Assembly: GCA_016234495.1 (NCBI GenBank)
Contig: JACRBI010000003.1
Coordinates: forward strand, 1-59,292
Reading direction: 5' to 3'
Length of the DNA: 59,292 bases
Origin: Chloroflexota bacterium
GTDB taxonomy: Bacteria; Chloroflexota; Anaerolineae; Anaerolineales; Villigracilaceae
This document shows positions 58,038 through 59,292 of the stretch, in pieces. Made by a program: the position numbers and the translations under genes. Within the stretch, counting starts at the first letter, position 1. Each line of letters begins with the position of its first letter. The notes under the pieces are model-generated. The model had not been told where the DNA came from. It saw only the letters and a program-made list of their open reading frames with translations, and did not search any database.

Positions 58038-58673
58038 CTATGAAATTGGCTCTTTTTGGACAATGAATTCACAAACATTATCGCCAACCGCAACACACCT
58101 GGACTCGTTTACACGGAATTCGTTTCCACCCGAAACCCACTTCAACGATTCCTGCAATAGGCCTGTAGAGATAAAACAGACGGGTTTGTCCACGCCGCTG
58201 CGCCCCCAGCAGCAGGGACATTTATGAATCGTCCATATCCACTCGGTGTCTTTTTCTTCCACTGTTGTGTATTGGTCGCTTAATTGGGAAAAGATTTTTG
58301 CAAAAGCCGGCAGACCAATTCTCAGCTTGGATTGAAGCGGAAGCACAACGAATGCCAGATCCGCAGCGCCTGCCAGCGCGCCAAAATTCCGAAGGGCATC
58401 TGAAAAAGTCGCACGGCCAGCTCGAAGGGCAAGCCCACGCCCGCCGCGAGGCCCGTACATTTCCTCCAAAGCCGATCCGATCGCAGAAAGTTCTGCAAAA
58501 TCAAAACCCTTATCAAGATTATCCGGGGGGTAATTTTCGATGTAATGATTCAATCCGGCCAGATTTAATATGGCATTCAAACCGTTCTTGCCCATCACCT
58601 CCTCAAGGGATTTGATGGTGATCAGCCCGAATTTATTAGGGTAGAAAAAACCACTGTTTTGAATGGGGCTCAT
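58038..58673 (-). CDS. V4R domain protein
   Basis: This 211-residue protein ends in a V4R (4-vinyl reductase-like) domain: C-P-C-C-W-G-R, later V-C, then V-N-E-S-R-C-V-A-V-G-D-N-V-C-E-F. These cysteines may bind a metal. V4R domains sense small hydrocarbons or act as signalling inputs in many bacteria; the N-terminal part here is a typical partner. It sits 10 bases after the roadblock gene and 18 before the response regulator gene, so a sensor role for that pair is likely. Confidence 0.85.
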   Translation of the reverse strand: MSPIQNSGFFYPNKFGLITIKSLEEVMGKNGLNAILNLAGLNHYIENYPPDNLDKGFDFAELSAIGSALEEMYGPRGGRGLALRAGRATFSDALRNFGALAGAADLAFVVLPLQSKLRIGLPAFAKIFSQLSDQYTTVEEKDTEWIWTIHKCPCCWGRSGVDKPVCFISTGLLQESLKWVSGGNEFRVNESRCVAVGDNVCEFIVQKEPIS

Positions 58674-58683
58674 GACAACTCCA

Positions 58684-59055
58684 CTATATCAACTTTGCTA
58701 AATCTTCAGCGGCGCGGCGCATATCAAGGAAGATCAATCCAAGTTTGGCTTGTTCGCGCGCCAGCGCTGTTAGTACCGCTTCATCACCAACCGACATCAA
58801 AACAACGTACCCTTTTAATCCCTTGATGTAAACCTGCTCGAGGGTGCCGCGGCCGAGTTCGCTGGCAATTCTTTCCCCCAGCGAAAGCATCGCTGCAGAC
58901 ATCGCCGAGACACGATCTTCCTCAACGCCCTGTGGTAGCGCCGACGCAATCCCAAGCCCATCCACACTGACAACAGCGGATGCTTCGATATCAGGTGACG
59001 AGGCTTGCAATTCACGCAGGCGATCCACCATTTGTTGCGCTCGATTCTTTGTCAA
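58684..59055 (-). CDS. Roadblock/LC7 domain protein (MglB-like)
   Basis: This 123-residue protein has the roadblock fold with E-A-S-A-V-V-S-V-D-G-L-G-I-A-S-A in the first half and GYVVLMSVGDEAVLTALA in the second. Such proteins bind small Ras-like GTPases or form scaffolds in signalling; no MglA-type GTPase is nearby. I chose a TTG start at 59055 because AAAGGAGG lies 6 bases before it; the ATG at 59085 is upstream of that site and would put the site inside the gene. It is the first gene of a four-gene operon. Confidence 0.88.
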   Translation of the reverse strand: MTKNRAQQMVDRLRELQASSPDIEASAVVSVDGLGIASALPQGVEEDRVSAMSAAMLSLGERIASELGRGTLEQVYIKGLKGYVVLMSVGDEAVLTALAREQAKLGLIFLDMRRAAEDLAKLI

Positions 59056-59200
59056 ACAACCCTCCTTTAGGGCAGAAAAATCCATACCATTCAGAACGAG
59101 AATTAAATATTTTGCCTGACTATTTTAGGACATGGCTATCAATGTGTCAAGTTATTGATTTTTGAAAAACGAAAGTCACAAAATGTGCCATAATAGAGGC

Positions 59201-59292
59201 ATGAGACGAAAAGGAACAAATGAAGAGTTAGCCATCATACGCAATCAAGGGCTGCGCCTGCTAGCTGCAGGCAAAAAGCCCGAAGAAGTTGC
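59201..59292 (+). CDS. Probable transposase or HTH protein, 5' end only
   Basis: Only 30 codons are in the window. M-R-R-K-G-T-N-E-E-L-A-I-I-R-N-Q-G-L-R-L-L-A-A-G-K-K begins like the helix-turn-helix of IS630-type transposases. A CATAAT lies 5 bases before the ATG region. The AT-rich stretch 59130-59200 may hold the left end of the element, but no terminal repeat can be tested here. Confidence 0.45.
   Translation, partial: MRRKGTNEELAIIRNQGLRLLAAGKKPEEV

Overview
The window looks like a chromosomal segment of a bacterium from the Chloroflexota, most likely class Anaerolineae. This is inferred from gene content and style: many lipoproteins with Thr/Pro/Ala-rich linkers, a fused NuoE-NuoF partner of a cytosolic formate dehydrogenase, Rhs debris, V4R and roadblock proteins, and many short dispersed repeats. 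No rRNA or tRNA is present to confirm it. Nearly all the DNA is coding, on both strands.

Layout. 0.3-9.3 kb: a membrane protein, a cytochrome b5-like protein, a GH13 alpha-glucosidase, a small YHS-like protein, then the formate dehydrogenase locus: fdhD, a nuoE-nuoF fusion and fdhA. fdhA reads through an in-frame UGA, read here as selenocysteine 371, with a bacterial SECIS hairpin just behind it; a CBS protein follows. 9.4-14.6 kb (minus): an SGNH/MBOAT acyl-transfer pair and alaS. 14.9-23.6 kb: secreted proteins and lipoproteins, universal stress proteins, hemolysin III, a GT-C-like membrane enzyme and a DUF5666 lipoprotein with an Asn/Asp-rich tail. 23.9-31.4 kb: a phosphoesterase/nucleoside kinase/ATPase operon, YkvA, pirin, Nudix, a methyltransferase divergent from a YbaK-type deacylase, and two tandem TIGR02206 membrane proteins. 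31.5-37.7 kb: aerobic tyrosine/homogentisate catabolism (hppD, FAH-family hydrolase, hmgA, flavin reductase) interleaved with two lipoproteins and a degenerate GGDEF protein. 37.7-40.3 kb: an AT-richer island with an Rhs tail, a small membrane protein and a DUF4143 ATPase, bracketed by 19-bp direct repeats. 40.4-47.5 kb (minus): typA and a polysaccharide operon headed by a specialised NusG paralogue. 47.6-52.0 kb: purA, a hydroxyacid dehydrogenase, an MFS transporter and a threonine dehydratase-like enzyme. 52.0-54.8 kb (minus): tpx, prfC and a small membrane protein. 54.9-56.4 kb: a protealysin-like protease with an emfourin-like inhibitor. 56.4-59.1 kb (minus): a roadblock, V4R, response regulator and glycosyltransferase operon. 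The window ends in the first codons of a probable transposase.

The most notable items are: the selenocysteine formate dehydrogenase; heptad and palindromic repeats inside conserved enzymes (nuoEF, fdhA, alaS) and supplying stop codons of other genes; the Rhs island with its 19-bp repeats; and an H-type pseudoknot abutting the ribosome binding site of the sugar nucleotidyltransferase gene in the NusG-headed operon.
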